Assembly: GCF_039822285.1 (NCBI RefSeq)
Contig: NZ_JBAJEY010000001.1
Coordinates: 558,001 to 622,000 of the forward strand
Reading direction: 5' to 3'
Source of the DNA: Thiofaba sp039822285
GTDB lineage: Bacteria > Pseudomonadota > Gammaproteobacteria > Halothiobacillales > Halothiobacillaceae
Length of the DNA stretch: 64,000 nt
Shown here: positions 1-8,150 of the stretch, piece after piece
Position numbering within the stretch: position 1 is the first letter of the stretch
Layout: every line of letters begins with the position of its first letter
Made by a program: the position numbers and the translations under genes
The notes under the pieces: generated by a model
Databases searched by the model: none
Seen by the model: only the letters and a program-made list of their open reading frames with translations
What the model was told of the DNA's origin: nothing

Positions 1-172
1 TGAGCACCCGGTAGACGGTGGCCAGGCCGATCTCCTCGCCCTGCTCGAGCAGGATGCGGTAGATGTCCTCGGCGGAAAGATGCTGATCGGCATTCTGCTC
101 GAGCACCTCGAGGATCTTGATGCGCGGCAGGGTGACCTTCAGGCCCGCCTTCTTCAGTTCATGGGTTTCCAC
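1..172 (-). CDS. fur: Ferric uptake regulator Fur, N-terminal part
   Basis: Partial gene running off the left edge, read leftwards from a GTG at 170-172. The 57 visible codons give ELKKAGLKVTLPRIKI followed by the Fur winged-helix pattern (LSAEDIYRILLEQGEEIGLATVYR). Fur is the Fe(II)-dependent repressor of iron uptake genes. It is divergent from bamE, the usual gammaproteobacterial arrangement. The ATG at 162 is out of frame, so GTG is the start. The metal sites and dimerisation domain lie outside the window. Confidence 0.93.
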   Translation of the reverse strand, partial: METHELKKAGLKVTLPRIKILEVLEQNADQHLSAEDIYRILLEQGEEIGLATVYRVL

Positions 173-251
173 GTAACAGGGCTCCCGGAGTGGATGCGAA
201 CGGCTTGGGAGTGTATTTTAGCGCGGATTCACTGCCAGCTAGCGAATAACC

Positions 252-596
252 ATGCGCCATGCACGCCCTCTGCTCGCCCTCGCCCTTCCGCTCGTCCTGA
301 GTGCCTGCGCCTCGAGCTCGATGCCGGGCTTCCTGCAGGTCTACAAGATGGACATCCACCAGGGCAACATCCTGGATGAGGACAAGGTGAAGGGACTGCG
401 CCTTGGCATGACCGAGAACGAGGTCCGCTTCCTGCTCGGCAGCCCGATGCTGGTGGATATCTTCCACCAGCACCGCTGGGATTACATCTACTACAACAAG
501 CCGGGCAAGGACGAACCCCAGCAGCGCCGGATCAGTCTGTTCTTCGAGTCCGGGCGCCTGGCGCGCATCGAACCGCCGCTGGAGGCGGCAAACTAA
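252..596 (+). CDS. bamE: Outer membrane assembly lipoprotein BamE (SmpA/OmlA family)
   Basis: 114-aa lipoprotein. Signal sequence with lipobox LSAC (lipidated Cys about residue 19), then the SmpA/OmlA fold with the family hallmark VKGLRLGMTENEVRFLLGSP and a YYNKPG loop. It is an accessory subunit of the Bam complex, which inserts beta-barrel proteins into the outer membrane, and is anchored on the periplasmic face. Length is typical. Divergent from fur across about 80 bp; convergent with rnfH 15 bp downstream. The gene contains a GATATC site at 456-461, the predicted target of the restriction enzyme encoded at 17.9-18.7 kb. Confidence 0.95.
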   Translation: MRHARPLLALALPLVLSACASSSMPGFLQVYKMDIHQGNILDEDKVKGLRLGMTENEVRFLLGSPMLVDIFHQHRWDYIYYNKPGKDEPQQRRISLFFESGRLARIEPPLEAAN

Positions 597-611
597 ACTC
601 TCCTCGCGGGG

Positions 612-959
612 TCAGTCAGCTTCGATCTCGCCGCCACCCTTCTTCATCCGCTTGCCCTCCTCCGCGCGCTGCTTGCGCACGGCCTTCGGGTCGGCGATCA
701 ACGGCCGGTAGATCTCCACCCGCTCCCCTGCGCGCAGCACACGGCTTCCTGGCACCGGCTTGGCGAAGACGCCGATCTTGTTCACCCCAAGATCGATCTC
801 GGGATGGCGCTCGAGGATACCGGAGCGTCGGATCGCCTCCTCGGCACTGGTACCTTCCGGCACCATGAGGCGCAGCAGGGTCTGCCGCTCGGGCAGGGCA
901 TAGGCAACCTCGACCGGGATCATGGCACCCGCGCCACCGTGCTCAGACGCGCCGGCCAT
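612..959 (-). CDS. rnfH: RnfH-family ubiquitin-like protein
   Basis: 115-aa protein of the RnfH/UPF0125 family (beta-grasp fold): VEVAYALPERQTLLRL near the N-terminus, then GVNKIGVFAKPV, and the C-terminal AGERVEIYRPLIADPK with a basic tail. RnfH is the conserved partner gene of ratA; its biochemical role is unsettled. The start at 959 is preceded by a good GGAGGAGG ribosome site and overlaps the end of ratA by 17 bp. An ATG at 923 would give the shorter N-terminus MIPVEVAY usual in homologues, so the first 12 residues are uncertain. Confidence 0.9.
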   Translation of the reverse strand: MAGASEHGGAGAMIPVEVAYALPERQTLLRLMVPEGTSAEEAIRRSGILERHPEIDLGVNKIGVFAKPVPGSRVLRAGERVEIYRPLIADPKAVRKQRAEEGKRMKKGGGEIEAD

Positions 960-1389
960 AGACCTCCTCCGCGCGGCGGTGGAAGGATTGCACCATCTCG
1001 CCGGCGATGGTGGTGAACACCGGCCCCACCGCCAGTTCGATCAGCTTGTTGGAGAACTGGAACTCCAAGTCCAGGCTGACCTTGCACCCCCCCTCCCCCA
1101 TCGGCTCGAAGCGCCAGAAACCGTGCAGGTGCTTGAACGGGCCATCCACCAGACGCATCTCGATCATCTTATCCTGCTGCATCAGGTTGTGGGTGGTGAA
1201 ACTCTTGCGCAGGGCGCCCTTGCTGATGGTCACGCTGGCGCGCAGTTCATCCTCGCCGCGCGAGATCACTTTCGAATCGCTGCACCAGGGCAGGAAGACA
1301 TGGTAATCCTCGACGGCACCCACGAGGGTGAACATCTCATTGGGGGTGTAAGGCACGATGGCCTCGCGATGAAGCATGGTCATGAGCAT
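943..1389 (-). CDS. ratA: RatA-like START/COQ10-type protein
   Basis: 148-aa START-fold protein (polyketide cyclase/COQ10 family). Diagnostic features are VPYTPNEMFTLVGAVEDY near the start, the FLPWC motif and the C-terminal FTTIAGEMVQSFHRRAEEVYG. The E. coli homologue was described as a ribosome-association toxin; mitochondrial homologues (COQ10) bind ubiquinone, and that is the more likely ancestral role. It pairs with rnfH downstream and lies immediately after the sodium-symporter stop. Several ATGs (1389, 1383, 1377) are possible starts. smpB, its usual divergent neighbour, is present but separated by the symporter gene. Confidence 0.9.
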   Translation of the reverse strand: MLMTMLHREAIVPYTPNEMFTLVGAVEDYHVFLPWCSDSKVISRGEDELRASVTISKGALRKSFTTHNLMQQDKMIEMRLVDGPFKHLHGFWRFEPMGEGGCKVSLDLEFQFSNKLIELAVGPVFTTIAGEMVQSFHRRAEEVYGRRV

Positions 1390-2754
1390 TTATCCGAGCA
1401 GGCCGAGGCCATGGAGAAGGACGACAAGAATACCCAAGGGCGCGACATAGCGGGTCAGCACCCGCCACAGGACATAGGCGGCGGCCGGCAGACCAAGCTC
1501 CTCAAAGCTGGATGCTCGTCGCATGACCCAGGTCGCAAACACCGCCAGCAGCAGCCCCCCGAGCGGAAGCATGATGTTCGAGGTCAGGAAATCAAGCAGC
1601 TCGAAAAAGTTTTTCCCGAACAGCCTGACCTCGGCCCAGTGATTGAAGGAGAGCACGGTCAGGATGCCCAGCGCCCAGGCGGCAAAGCCGAGCAGCGTGC
1701 CCGCACGCGCCCGGCTCCAGCCGCGGCTCTCGACGAGGTAGGCCACCGCCGGCTCGATCATGGAAATGGACGAGGTCCAGGCCGCGAGCACCAGGGCAAC
1801 AAAAAACAACGCGCCGAACACCACGCCGAAGCTCATCTGGCCAAAGGCAATCGGCAGGGTCTGGAAGACCAGGCCCGGCCCGGCGGACGGTTCCAGGCCA
1901 TTGGCGAAGACGATGGGATAGATGGCCATGCCCGCGAGCAGGGCCACGAGGGTGTCAGCGGCGACGATGATCAGGGCCGTCCGGGCAATGGAGGTGCGCT
2001 CGGGCATGTATGAACCATAGGCCATGATGGTGCCCATACCGATGCTCAAGGTGAAAAAGGCATGCCCCATGGCCACCACCACGGCAGAGGCCGAGAGCTT
2101 GCTGAAGTTCGGCGTGAACATGAACGCGAGGGCCTCGGCAAAATGCCCGGTACTGAGCCCATACCCCACCAGGATGAGCAGGATGATGAACAGCAAAGGC
2201 ATGAGCAGGGTGGTGAAAGCCTCAAGCCCCGCACGCACCCCACGCACCACCACCAGCATGGTGAAGAGCATGGCGATGGTGTGCCAGAACAAGAGCTCCA
2301 GCGGGTTGGCGGTGAAGGACTGGAACATCGCCTTGATGGCCGGCCCCTCCAGCCCGGTGAAGCTGCCGGCCAGGGCCCGCTCGACATAGGCAATGGCCCA
2401 GCCCATGATCACGCTGTAGTAGCTTAAGATCAGAAAACCGGCGATCACCCCCATCCAGCCAAGCAAGCTCCACGCAGCAGGTGCACCCTCCTCGCGCGCC
2501 AGGGCCTGCATGCCATGGACGGGGCTGCGGCGGGCGCGCCGGCCCAGCATGATCTCGGTGATCAGGATGGGCGTGGCCACCAGCAGGATGCAGGCAAGAT
2601 AGACCAACACGAAGGCCCCGCCACCGTTCTGCCCCATGATGTAGGGAAACTTCCAGATGTTGCCAAGGCCGACGGCCGCCCCGGTCGCGGCCAAAACGAA
2701 GGCCAGGCGGGAGGACCACTGTCCATGGATGGATTCACGCGGGGTTGAAGGCAT
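1390..2754 (-). CDS. Sodium-dependent transporter, NSS/SNF family
   Basis: 454-aa integral membrane protein of the neurotransmitter:sodium symporter family (LeuT fold). The unwound TM1 signature GLGNIWKFPYIMGQNGGGAF is intact at residues about 30-50, and about 11-12 hydrophobic segments follow. It probably imports an amino acid or small amine with Na+; substrate cannot be read from the sequence. ATG at 2754 is chosen because the 25 residues upstream are not family-like and the next codons (MPSTPRESIHGQWSSR) match the usual N-terminus. It lies between ratA and the divergent smpB, splitting a normally adjacent pair. Confidence 0.92.
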   Translation of the reverse strand: MPSTPRESIHGQWSSRLAFVLAATGAAVGLGNIWKFPYIMGQNGGGAFVLVYLACILLVATPILITEIMLGRRARRSPVHGMQALAREEGAPAAWSLLGWMGVIAGFLILSYYSVIMGWAIAYVERALAGSFTGLEGPAIKAMFQSFTANPLELLFWHTIAMLFTMLVVVRGVRAGLEAFTTLLMPLLFIILLILVGYGLSTGHFAEALAFMFTPNFSKLSASAVVVAMGHAFFTLSIGMGTIMAYGSYMPERTSIARTALIIVAADTLVALLAGMAIYPIVFANGLEPSAGPGLVFQTLPIAFGQMSFGVVFGALFFVALVLAAWTSSISMIEPAVAYLVESRGWSRARAGTLLGFAAWALGILTVLSFNHWAEVRLFGKNFFELLDFLTSNIMLPLGGLLLAVFATWVMRRASSFEELGLPAAAYVLWRVLTRYVAPLGILVVLLHGLGLLG

Positions 2755-2850
2755 CGCGCACGACTCCGAAGCGGCGGTTTCACAAAGCCTTAATGGTAAG
2801 ATGCCGCCTCCTGCTTGAACACCAGGCATCCAGCCTCATCGCCCGGCACC

Positions 2851-3336
2851 ATGGCCAAAGACAAGAAAGACACCCACGGCGGCTCGACCATCGCCCTCAA
2901 CAAGAAGGCGAAGCACGAGTACTTCATCGAGGAGCGCTTCGAGGCGGGGATCGTGCTGCAGGGCTGGGAGGTCAAGGCGATCCGCGCAGGCAAGGTCCAG
3001 ATCACCGACAGCTACGTGCTGCTGAAGAACGGCGAGGCCTTTCTGTTCGGCGCGCAGATCTCCCCGCTGCTCTCCGCCTCCACCCACGTCAAGCCCGACC
3101 CTACGGCCACACGCAAGCTGCTGCTGCACCGCGAGGAGATCAGCAAGATGATCGGCGCGGTGGAACGCAAAGGCTATGCCCTGATCCCGCTGGCGATGTA
3201 CTGGAAGGGCGGCCGGGTCAAGGTCGAGGTCGGGCTCGCCAAGGGCAAGAAGGAATTCGACAAGCGCGCAGCCGAGAAGGAGCGCGACTGGCAGCGCGAG
3301 AAGGGCCGCCTGATGCGGCACGATGCGAGAGGCTAG
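2851..3336 (+). CDS. smpB: SsrA-binding protein SmpB
   Basis: 161-aa SmpB, the tmRNA-binding factor needed for trans-translation rescue of stalled ribosomes. Seen: IALNKKAKHEYFIEERFEAG, GLxLQGWEVKxIR-type beta strands (IVLQGWEVKAIRAGKV), and a basic C-terminal tail ending KERDWQREKGRLMRHDAR that would form the decoding-site helix. The start at 2851 gives the usual MAKDKK N-terminus; the open frame extends 12 codons upstream without homology. No tmRNA gene was seen downstream; that interval holds repeats instead. Confidence 0.96.
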   Translation: MAKDKKDTHGGSTIALNKKAKHEYFIEERFEAGIVLQGWEVKAIRAGKVQITDSYVLLKNGEAFLFGAQISPLLSASTHVKPDPTATRKLLLHREEISKMIGAVERKGYALIPLAMYWKGGRVKVEVGLAKGKKEFDKRAAEKERDWQREKGRLMRHDARG

Positions 3337-3351
3337 GCCAGCGGGTTCCCA

Positions 3352-3425
3352 CATTCATCGCGGCGATGCGCCGCTCCCACAAGGGCAGGTCAAGCGCGTG
3401 GGAGCCGCGTGCCGCGGCGATAAGC
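3352..3425. repeat. Paired REP-like palindromes downstream of smpB
   Basis: Two imperfect inverted copies of a palindromic unit: CGGCGATGCGCCGCTCCCAC (3361-3380) and GTGGGAGCCGCGTGCCGCGG (3398-3417), separated by about 17 bp. The pair resembles bacterial interspersed REP doublets and could act as an mRNA stabiliser or terminator for smpB. No T-tract follows. Confidence 0.6.
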
Positions 3426-3441
3426 TGAGCACATCCCCTAA

Positions 3442-3594
3442 GGAAACGCTGAAAATTCAGCGTTTCCCGTTTGGGGCAGGACGCCCCAACGCGAATCAAC
3501 GACGCAAGTCGTTGATTCGCGGAGGCCGTCGCGGACATGCGCCGCGACGAGACGAGCTGAAAAAAATCCATGGATGGATTTTTTCAGCATTTCC
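3442..3594. repeat. Structured miniature element R1 (MITE-like), at the end of dnaQ
   Basis: 153-bp element with imperfect terminal inverted repeats (left GGAAACGCTGAAAA, right end reads GGAAATGCTGAAAA on the minus strand) and a 4-bp direct repeat CTAA on both sides (3438-3441 and 3595-3598). Inside are successive hairpins: AACGCTGAA/TTCAGCGTT, TTGGGGC/GCCCCAA, GCGAATCAACGAC/GTCGTTGATTCGC, CGTCGCGG/CCGCGACG and CTGAAAAAAATCCAT/ATGGATTTTTTCAG. The second copy of the CTAA repeat contains the dnaQ stop codon. Nearly identical in the opposite orientation to R2 next to murA; R3 upstream of icd shares the architecture. Confidence 0.8.
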
Positions 3595-4323
3595 CTAACT
3601 CACCGGCTCACCCAGCCGCCCCCACACGGTCTCACCCCCAGCGGCCTTGGCGATGGCCTCCATGCGCCGCTGGTGCGCCGCAACCTCCACCTCGTTCGCC
3701 CGCAGCACCTTGAGTCGCGGGCGGTCATCCGCAAGTCGCCTGGGCGCGAGGGCCGCCGGATCGAGCATCCCGGCCTCCTGGGTGTCCAGCCCGAGGCTGG
3801 ACTGGCCGCCGGTCATCGCAAGGTAGACCTCCGCGAGGATGCGGGAGTCGAGCAGCGCGCCGTGCAGTTCGCGGTTGCTATTGTCCACCCCGTAGCGCTT
3901 GCACAGCGCGTCCAGGCTGTTGCGCTGGCCGGGATGCATGCGGCGGGCCAGGAGCAGGGTATCAAGCACGCCGCTGACATGGTCCTCCAAGCGGCCGTAG
4001 CCCGGGCCGAGTTTCGCCAGCTCGTGGTTGATGAAGCCGACGTCGAAGGCCGCGTTGTGGATGATCAACTCGGCGCCGCGCACGTAGTCGAGGAAGGCCT
4101 CCGCAACGTCGGCGAAGGTCGGCTTGTCGGCGAGGAACTCGTTGGTCAGGCCGTGTACGCGCACCGCATCCGCGTCGATCTCGCGCTCGGGGTTGAGGTA
4201 CTGGTGGAAATCCTGCCCGGTGATGCCGCGGTTGAGCAGCTCGACGGCGCCGATCTCGATGATGCGGTGCCCCTCGCGCGGCTCAAGGCCGGTGGTTTCC
4301 GTGTCGAGGATGATCTGCCTCAT
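3595..4323 (-). CDS. dnaQ: DNA polymerase III epsilon subunit (3'-5' proofreading exonuclease)
   Basis: 242-aa DEDDh exonuclease subunit of DNA polymerase III. Motif Exo I is LDTETTGLEP (residues about 6-15), Exo II lies in IIHNAAFDVGFINHEL, and Exo III is HGALLDSRILAEVY. A C-terminal tail for binding the alpha subunit follows. ATG at 4323 overlaps the rnhA stop (ATGA), so the two are translationally coupled, as part of a yafS-rnhA-dnaQ unit also known from E. coli. The upstream open frame up to 4419 is just rnhA read in another frame. The stop codon TAG lies in the 4-bp target duplication of repeat R1, so the original extreme C-terminus may have been changed. Confidence 0.96.
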   Translation of the reverse strand: MRQIILDTETTGLEPREGHRIIEIGAVELLNRGITGQDFHQYLNPEREIDADAVRVHGLTNEFLADKPTFADVAEAFLDYVRGAELIIHNAAFDVGFINHELAKLGPGYGRLEDHVSGVLDTLLLARRMHPGQRNSLDALCKRYGVDNSNRELHGALLDSRILAEVYLAMTGGQSSLGLDTQEAGMLDPAALAPRRLADDRPRLKVLRANEVEVAAHQRRMEAIAKAAGGETVWGRLGEPVS

Positions 4324-4802
4324 GCCACGCCCTCCTTCAGTTCGTCGATGCCGCGATTGGCAAGCTGGTCCGCCAATTCGTTCTCCGGATGGCCGACATG
4401 CCCGCGCACCCAGGCCCATTCGACTTGGTGCCTGCTACACATGGCGTCCAACGCCTTCCACAGGTCGTCGTTCTTGACCGGCTTATTGTCCGCTGTGCGC
4501 CAGCCGCGCCGCTTCCAGTTGGGCATCCATTCGGTGATCCCCTTCATCACGTACTGCGAATCGGTGGTGATGCGCACCCGGCAGGGGCGCTTGAGGGCCT
4601 CGAGCGCACGGATGGCGGCCGTCAGCTCCATGCGATTGTTGGTCGTGTGCGGCTCGCCGCCCCAAAGCTGCTTTTCGTGTCCCCGCGCGCGCAGCACCAC
4701 CCCCCAGCCCCCCGCGCCGGGGTTGCCTCGGCAGGCACCGTCCGTCCAGGCCTCGACCAGAGCTGGGGTGGCGGCGTGTTCCATCGGCGATGTCGGGTTC
4801 AT
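4320..4802 (-). CDS. rnhA: Ribonuclease HI
   Basis: 160-aa RNase HI that degrades RNA in RNA-DNA hybrids. All four acidic catalytic residues are visible: Asp in AWTDGACRGNPGAGGWG, Glu in NNRMELTAAI, Asp in TTDSQYVMKG and Asp in HPENELADQLAN; the conserved His is in RGHVGHPE. Start at 4802 is preceded by GGGAAG at good spacing and overlaps the methyltransferase stop; 4784 is an alternative. The stop overlaps the dnaQ start. Confidence 0.96.
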   Translation of the reverse strand: MNPTSPMEHAATPALVEAWTDGACRGNPGAGGWGVVLRARGHEKQLWGGEPHTTNNRMELTAAIRALEALKRPCRVRITTDSQYVMKGITEWMPNWKRRGWRTADNKPVKNDDLWKALDAMCSRHQVEWAWVRGHVGHPENELADQLANRGIDELKEGVA

Positions 4803-5551
4803 GCATGTCTTCCCACGGTATGACGCGCCTGGGCCTGGCGCTCCTTGATCCCAAGCGCGGGGATGAGGCTCCAGCGATGGCGGATGGGCGCCGGCATGCT
4901 GACCCGCTTCCGCGCCAGCAGCAGGTGGCTCATACCCAGACGCGGCAGGAAGCGTGCGCCCCACTGCTCCATCCAGCCCTCACCGTCGCGGTTGAAATCA
5001 CGGAGGCAGCCGTGCCCTGCCCAGGCCTCCGCCTGCACGTCGTAGCCGAGCAGGCCCAGCCAGTCATGCAGGCGCTTGCGCCCGAGGCGATGGCCGTACC
5101 AGGGGGCACGGCGCCCCGCATGGATCAGACCGCGCACCCCCCAGAGGCCGAGGGGGTTGAAGCTCATCAGCAACAAGTGGCCCTCAGGCAGCAGCACGCG
5201 ATCGGCCTCGCGCAGCACCTGGTGCGGGTCGAGGGCATATTCCAGCACATGATGCAGCAGGACGAGGTCGACCGACTCCGCCGCAAGTGGCAGGGCCTCG
5301 AACAACCCCCTCACGTCCCCCGAGCGCGGCCCGAGGGTGAACTGGTGGGGGATGCGCAGTCCCCGCACCTCGCCCAGCAGGGCTGGCTGCAGGCCGAGCA
5401 GCGCCGCATGGTAGCCAAAACAACGGGACAGCCAATCCTCCACGGCCGCACCCTCCTTGCGCCACAAGGCCGCGGCGTCGGGGGTCGCCCACCAGGCGGC
5501 GAGCTGTTCGAGCCGGTCTGGGGACGGGGGAATGGTGTAGGCTGACTGCAT
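4799..5551 (-). CDS. SAM-dependent methyltransferase, YafS-like
   Basis: 250-aa class I methyltransferase-like protein with LVLLHHVLEYALDPHQVLREADRVLLPEGHLLLMSF as the motif post-I to III region (about residues 95-130). The N-terminal glycine-rich SAM loop is degenerate (LLGLQPALLGEVRGL), a feature of the YafS group. The gene neighbourhood (directly upstream of and overlapping rnhA-dnaQ) is the same as yafS in E. coli. Substrate unknown. Divergent from the exonuclease gene at 5614 with 62 bp between, which must hold both promoters. Confidence 0.82.
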   Translation of the reverse strand: MQSAYTIPPSPDRLEQLAAWWATPDAAALWRKEGAAVEDWLSRCFGYHAALLGLQPALLGEVRGLRIPHQFTLGPRSGDVRGLFEALPLAAESVDLVLLHHVLEYALDPHQVLREADRVLLPEGHLLLMSFNPLGLWGVRGLIHAGRRAPWYGHRLGRKRLHDWLGLLGYDVQAEAWAGHGCLRDFNRDGEGWMEQWGARFLPRLGMSHLLLARKRVSMPAPIRHRWSLIPALGIKERQAQARHTVGRHA

Positions 5552-5613
5552 GCGGCCTCTGCGATGGCGAGCTTGGTACTATTGCATAGATTACGACCCC
5601 GGGATGCAACCTC

Positions 5614-6237
5614 ATGAACCCCGTCGCACGCTGGTGGTACCGGCGCAGGCTACGCGATGCGCGCTTCGCTCACCTGTTCGATGCGCCACCACCGGACGAG
5701 GCGGTGTGCCTCGACTGCGAGGCCAGCCGCCTGTCCGCGAAGACCGGGGAGCTGCTGTCGATCGGCGCGATCCGCATCGTCGCTGGCCGGCTGGAGACGA
5801 GTTCGGCCCTGCGCCTGACGGTGCGTCCGCGCGGGGTCATCGAAGGGGAAAGCATCCGGGTGCACGGCCTGCGCAATGTCGACGTGGCCAGCGGTCTGCC
5901 GGTGGAGGAGGCCCTCCGCCGGCTGCTCGACTTCATCGGGCCGCGCCCGGTGGTCGGCTACTACGTCGATTTCGACATGGACCTGATCGACCGCTACGTG
6001 CATGACTGGCTGGGCATCCGGCTGCCCAACCGACGGATCGAGGTGGCCACCGAATACTACCACTGGCGCTTCGGCCGCCTGGCGCACCGGCCGGCGGACC
6101 TGCGGCTGGAGACCATCCTGCAGGTCCTGGAACTGCCCGCCGGCGGCCGCCATGACGCCTACCACGACGCCCTGACCGCCGGCCTGATCCATCTCAAGCT
6201 GGCCGCCCTGCGGGGCCCGACGTCGAACCCTACTTGA
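5614..6237 (+). CDS. 3'-5' exonuclease, DnaQ-like (DEDDh)
   Basis: 207-aa stand-alone exonuclease of the DnaQ superfamily. Exo I is LDCEASRL (Asp-x-Glu kept but the usual TxTG is replaced by ASRLSAKTGE), Exo II is GYYVDFDMDLIDRY, Exo III is GGRHDAYHDALTAG (HDAxxD). It is distinct from the epsilon subunit encoded 1.3 kb away. In many proteobacteria such proteins accompany DUF294/CBS nucleotidyltransferases, but none is adjacent here. The start has little Shine-Dalgarno. Its 3' end overlaps the convergent sspB by 8 bp. Confidence 0.87.
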   Translation: MNPVARWWYRRRLRDARFAHLFDAPPPDEAVCLDCEASRLSAKTGELLSIGAIRIVAGRLETSSALRLTVRPRGVIEGESIRVHGLRNVDVASGLPVEEALRRLLDFIGPRPVVGYYVDFDMDLIDRYVHDWLGIRLPNRRIEVATEYYHWRFGRLAHRPADLRLETILQVLELPAGGRHDAYHDALTAGLIHLKLAALRGPTSNPT

Positions 6238-6667
6238 CCCGGCGCAGATGGCCGCCGCGGCGCGGTGGAGTAGGCGGCGTTTCTTCCGGGCCCGTCGCAT
6301 CGGACCCGCCGACCGCGGGGATCTCGCCCTCCGACTCGTCCGCCACCTCACCGGGCATGGTCTCGGGCGGGAAGCCCATCCCCTGCCCCGTCTCCCGGTC
6401 GTAGATCGCAAGCACCGCCTGCACCGGGGCGCTGACGGTGAAGGCACGGCCGCTGAAGCGCGCGGAAAAGCGCACCTCGGCGTTGCCGAGGCTCAACCCC
6501 TGCACCGCATGGGGGGCGATGTTGAGCGTGATCTGGCCGTCCTTCACATGCTCAGGCGGCACGACCACCCCAGGCTGCCGGGCATCCACCACGATGTAGG
6601 GGATGTGGTCGTTGTCCACGATCCACTCGTACAGGGCACGCAGCAGATACGGGCGGCTCGAGGTCAC
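6230..6667 (-). CDS. sspB: ClpXP specificity-enhancing factor SspB
   Basis: 145-aa adaptor delivering ssrA-tagged proteins to ClpXP. The folded domain is residues 1-100: MTSSRPYLLRALYEWIVDN, IVVDARQPGVVVPPEHV, INIAPHAVQGLSLGN-like core. A flexible acidic linker follows and a basic C-terminal RRGGHLRRVK matches the ClpX-binding tail. Translationally coupled to sspA (ATGA at 6664-6667). smpB in the same window belongs to the same ribosome-rescue and degradation pathway. Confidence 0.95.
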   Translation of the reverse strand: MTSSRPYLLRALYEWIVDNDHIPYIVVDARQPGVVVPPEHVKDGQITLNIAPHAVQGLSLGNAEVRFSARFSGRAFTVSAPVQAVLAIYDRETGQGMGFPPETMPGEVADESEGEIPAVGGSDATGPEETPPTPPRRGGHLRRVK

Positions 6668-7287
6668 GCCCGCATCTCCAACTCGAGGTCGGAGAGGCTC
6701 TCGCGGAAGGTCGGGCGGCTGAAGATGCGCTCCATGTAGTCGTTGAGGGCCTTGGCCTGGGCCGGGATCTCGATGCCGTACACCGGCAGGCGCCAGAGGA
6801 TCGGCGCGAGGGTGGCATCGGCCAGGCTGAACTCATCGCTCATGATGTAGGGGCTGGCGGCGAACACCGGCATGATGGACAACAGGCCCTCGCGCAGCGT
6901 CTTGCGCGCCTTGGCTGCGCCCTTGCCGCCCTCGGCCAACTCCGGCAGCAACGGGTACCAGTCGTGCTCGATGCGGTACAGGGCGGTGCGCACCTTGGCG
7001 CGGCTGACCGGGTCGATCGGCATCAATGGCGGATGCGGGAAGCGTTCGTCCAGGTACTCCATGATCACCCGCGCGTTGGTCAGCACCAGATCACGGTCGA
7101 CCAGGGTCGGCAGGGTGCCGGTCGGGCTCAGGTCGAGGAAGTCCTCGGGCGGATTGGCGGGGTTGACCTCCACCATATCGGCCGTGAGCTCTTTTTCGGC
7201 CAGCACGATGCGCGTGCGATGGCTGTCCGGATTGTCAGGATGCGAAAAAAGCGTCATGACGCCGCGGCGACTTGCGCTGCTGCCCAT
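6664..7287 (-). CDS. sspA: Stringent starvation protein A
   Basis: 207-aa protein with a GST-like fold: thioredoxin-like N-domain (HPDNPDSHRTRIVLAEKEL, PTGTLPTLVDRDLVLT) and an all-helical C-domain. SspA binds RNA polymerase and is a starvation and acid-stress regulator. The conserved surface residues of the PHP pocket type (PHPPLMPIDP) are present. Start at 7287 is chosen for its GGAGAGG ribosome site; the open frame reaches 7347 without family-like sequence. It follows the bc1 operon, as in other gammaproteobacteria, but a strong terminator lies between. Confidence 0.94.
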   Translation of the reverse strand: MGSSASRRGVMTLFSHPDNPDSHRTRIVLAEKELTADMVEVNPANPPEDFLDLSPTGTLPTLVDRDLVLTNARVIMEYLDERFPHPPLMPIDPVSRAKVRTALYRIEHDWYPLLPELAEGGKGAAKARKTLREGLLSIMPVFAASPYIMSDEFSLADATLAPILWRLPVYGIEIPAQAKALNDYMERIFSRPTFRESLSDLELEMRA

Positions 7288-7358
7288 GCGTGACCTCTCC
7301 AAAGGGGTTGAAAACGCGGCGATTCTAGCACAGCAGACAAGCCCCATGCGTGGAGATG

Positions 7359-7381
7359 AAAAAGCCCGGCGTGGCCGGGCT
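7359..7381 (-). terminator. Rho-independent terminator of petABC
   Basis: On the minus strand AGCCCGGC-CAC-GCCGGGCT is followed by TTTTT: an 8-bp perfect stem, 3-nt loop and U-tract, 23 bp after the petC stop. It separates the bc1 operon from sspAB. Confidence 0.85.
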
Positions 7382-7403
7382 GGATGAAGGGGCGCGCGGG
7401 TCT

Positions 7404-8150
7404 TTACTTCACGTCGCGCCAGTACTCCTTCTTGAGCAGGTAGGCGATGACAAAGAACAGCACCAGGAAACCCAGCACCCAGGGGCCGAGGCCCAGGCGC
7501 TTGAGCTGGGCAGGCTCGCCCATGTAGACCATGAAGCCGACCAGGTCGCGGATCATGGCGTCGAACTCCTCGGGTTTCAGGGTACCCGGCTGCTCCAGCC
7601 TGAGGGCGTCCACCACGATCTCCTTCGCCCCCCCCTCGTGCGCGACTTCGTGGGTGACGGGCATCACCACCCCCTGCTCGCGCCAGAAGACGTTGGGCAT
7701 GCCGACGTCCTTGAACAGCAGGTTGTTGGCCCCTGTGGGCCGCGCCGGGTCGACATAGAAGCTGCGCAGGTAGGTGTACAACCAGTCCGCACCCCGCGAG
7801 CGCGCGGTCAGCGACAGGTCAGGCGGTACCGCACCGTTGAAGGCCGTCTTGGCATAGTCCGCGGGCATGGCACTGACCATGGTCTCACCCACCTTGGCCT
7901 CGCCCTTGATCAGACGCTGCTTGACCTCCTCATCGGTCCAGCCAAGATCCTGGCCGATGCGGTTGTAGCGCATGTACTTCGCGGAGTGGCAGCTCAGGCA
8001 GTTGTCGACGAATAGCTGGGCGCCACGCTGCAGGGAGGCCGTGTCGGAAATGTCGATGCCGGCCTTGTCCAGCGGCATACCATGGCCGCCCCCCGCCATG
8101 ACGGCCGCAGGGAACACCAGGGCGGCCGCAATCCATCCAAATCGCTTCAT
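7404..8150 (-). CDS. petC: Cytochrome c1 of the bc1 complex
   Basis: 248-aa membrane-anchored c-type cytochrome. A cleavable signal (MKRFGWIAAALVFPAAVMA) precedes the haem-binding CLSCHSAKYMRYN motif (residues about 53-65); a C-terminal anchor LGFLVLFFVIAYLLKKEYWRDVK fixes it in the inner membrane. It passes electrons from the Rieske protein to soluble cytochrome c. The start at 8150 overlaps the cytochrome b stop (ATGA). The open frame extends further upstream only as a shadow of petB. Confidence 0.96.
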   Translation of the reverse strand: MKRFGWIAAALVFPAAVMAGGGHGMPLDKAGIDISDTASLQRGAQLFVDNCLSCHSAKYMRYNRIGQDLGWTDEEVKQRLIKGEAKVGETMVSAMPADYAKTAFNGAVPPDLSLTARSRGADWLYTYLRSFYVDPARPTGANNLLFKDVGMPNVFWREQGVVMPVTHEVAHEGGAKEIVVDALRLEQPGTLKPEEFDAMIRDLVGFMVYMGEPAQLKRLGLGPWVLGFLVLFFVIAYLLKKEYWRDVK

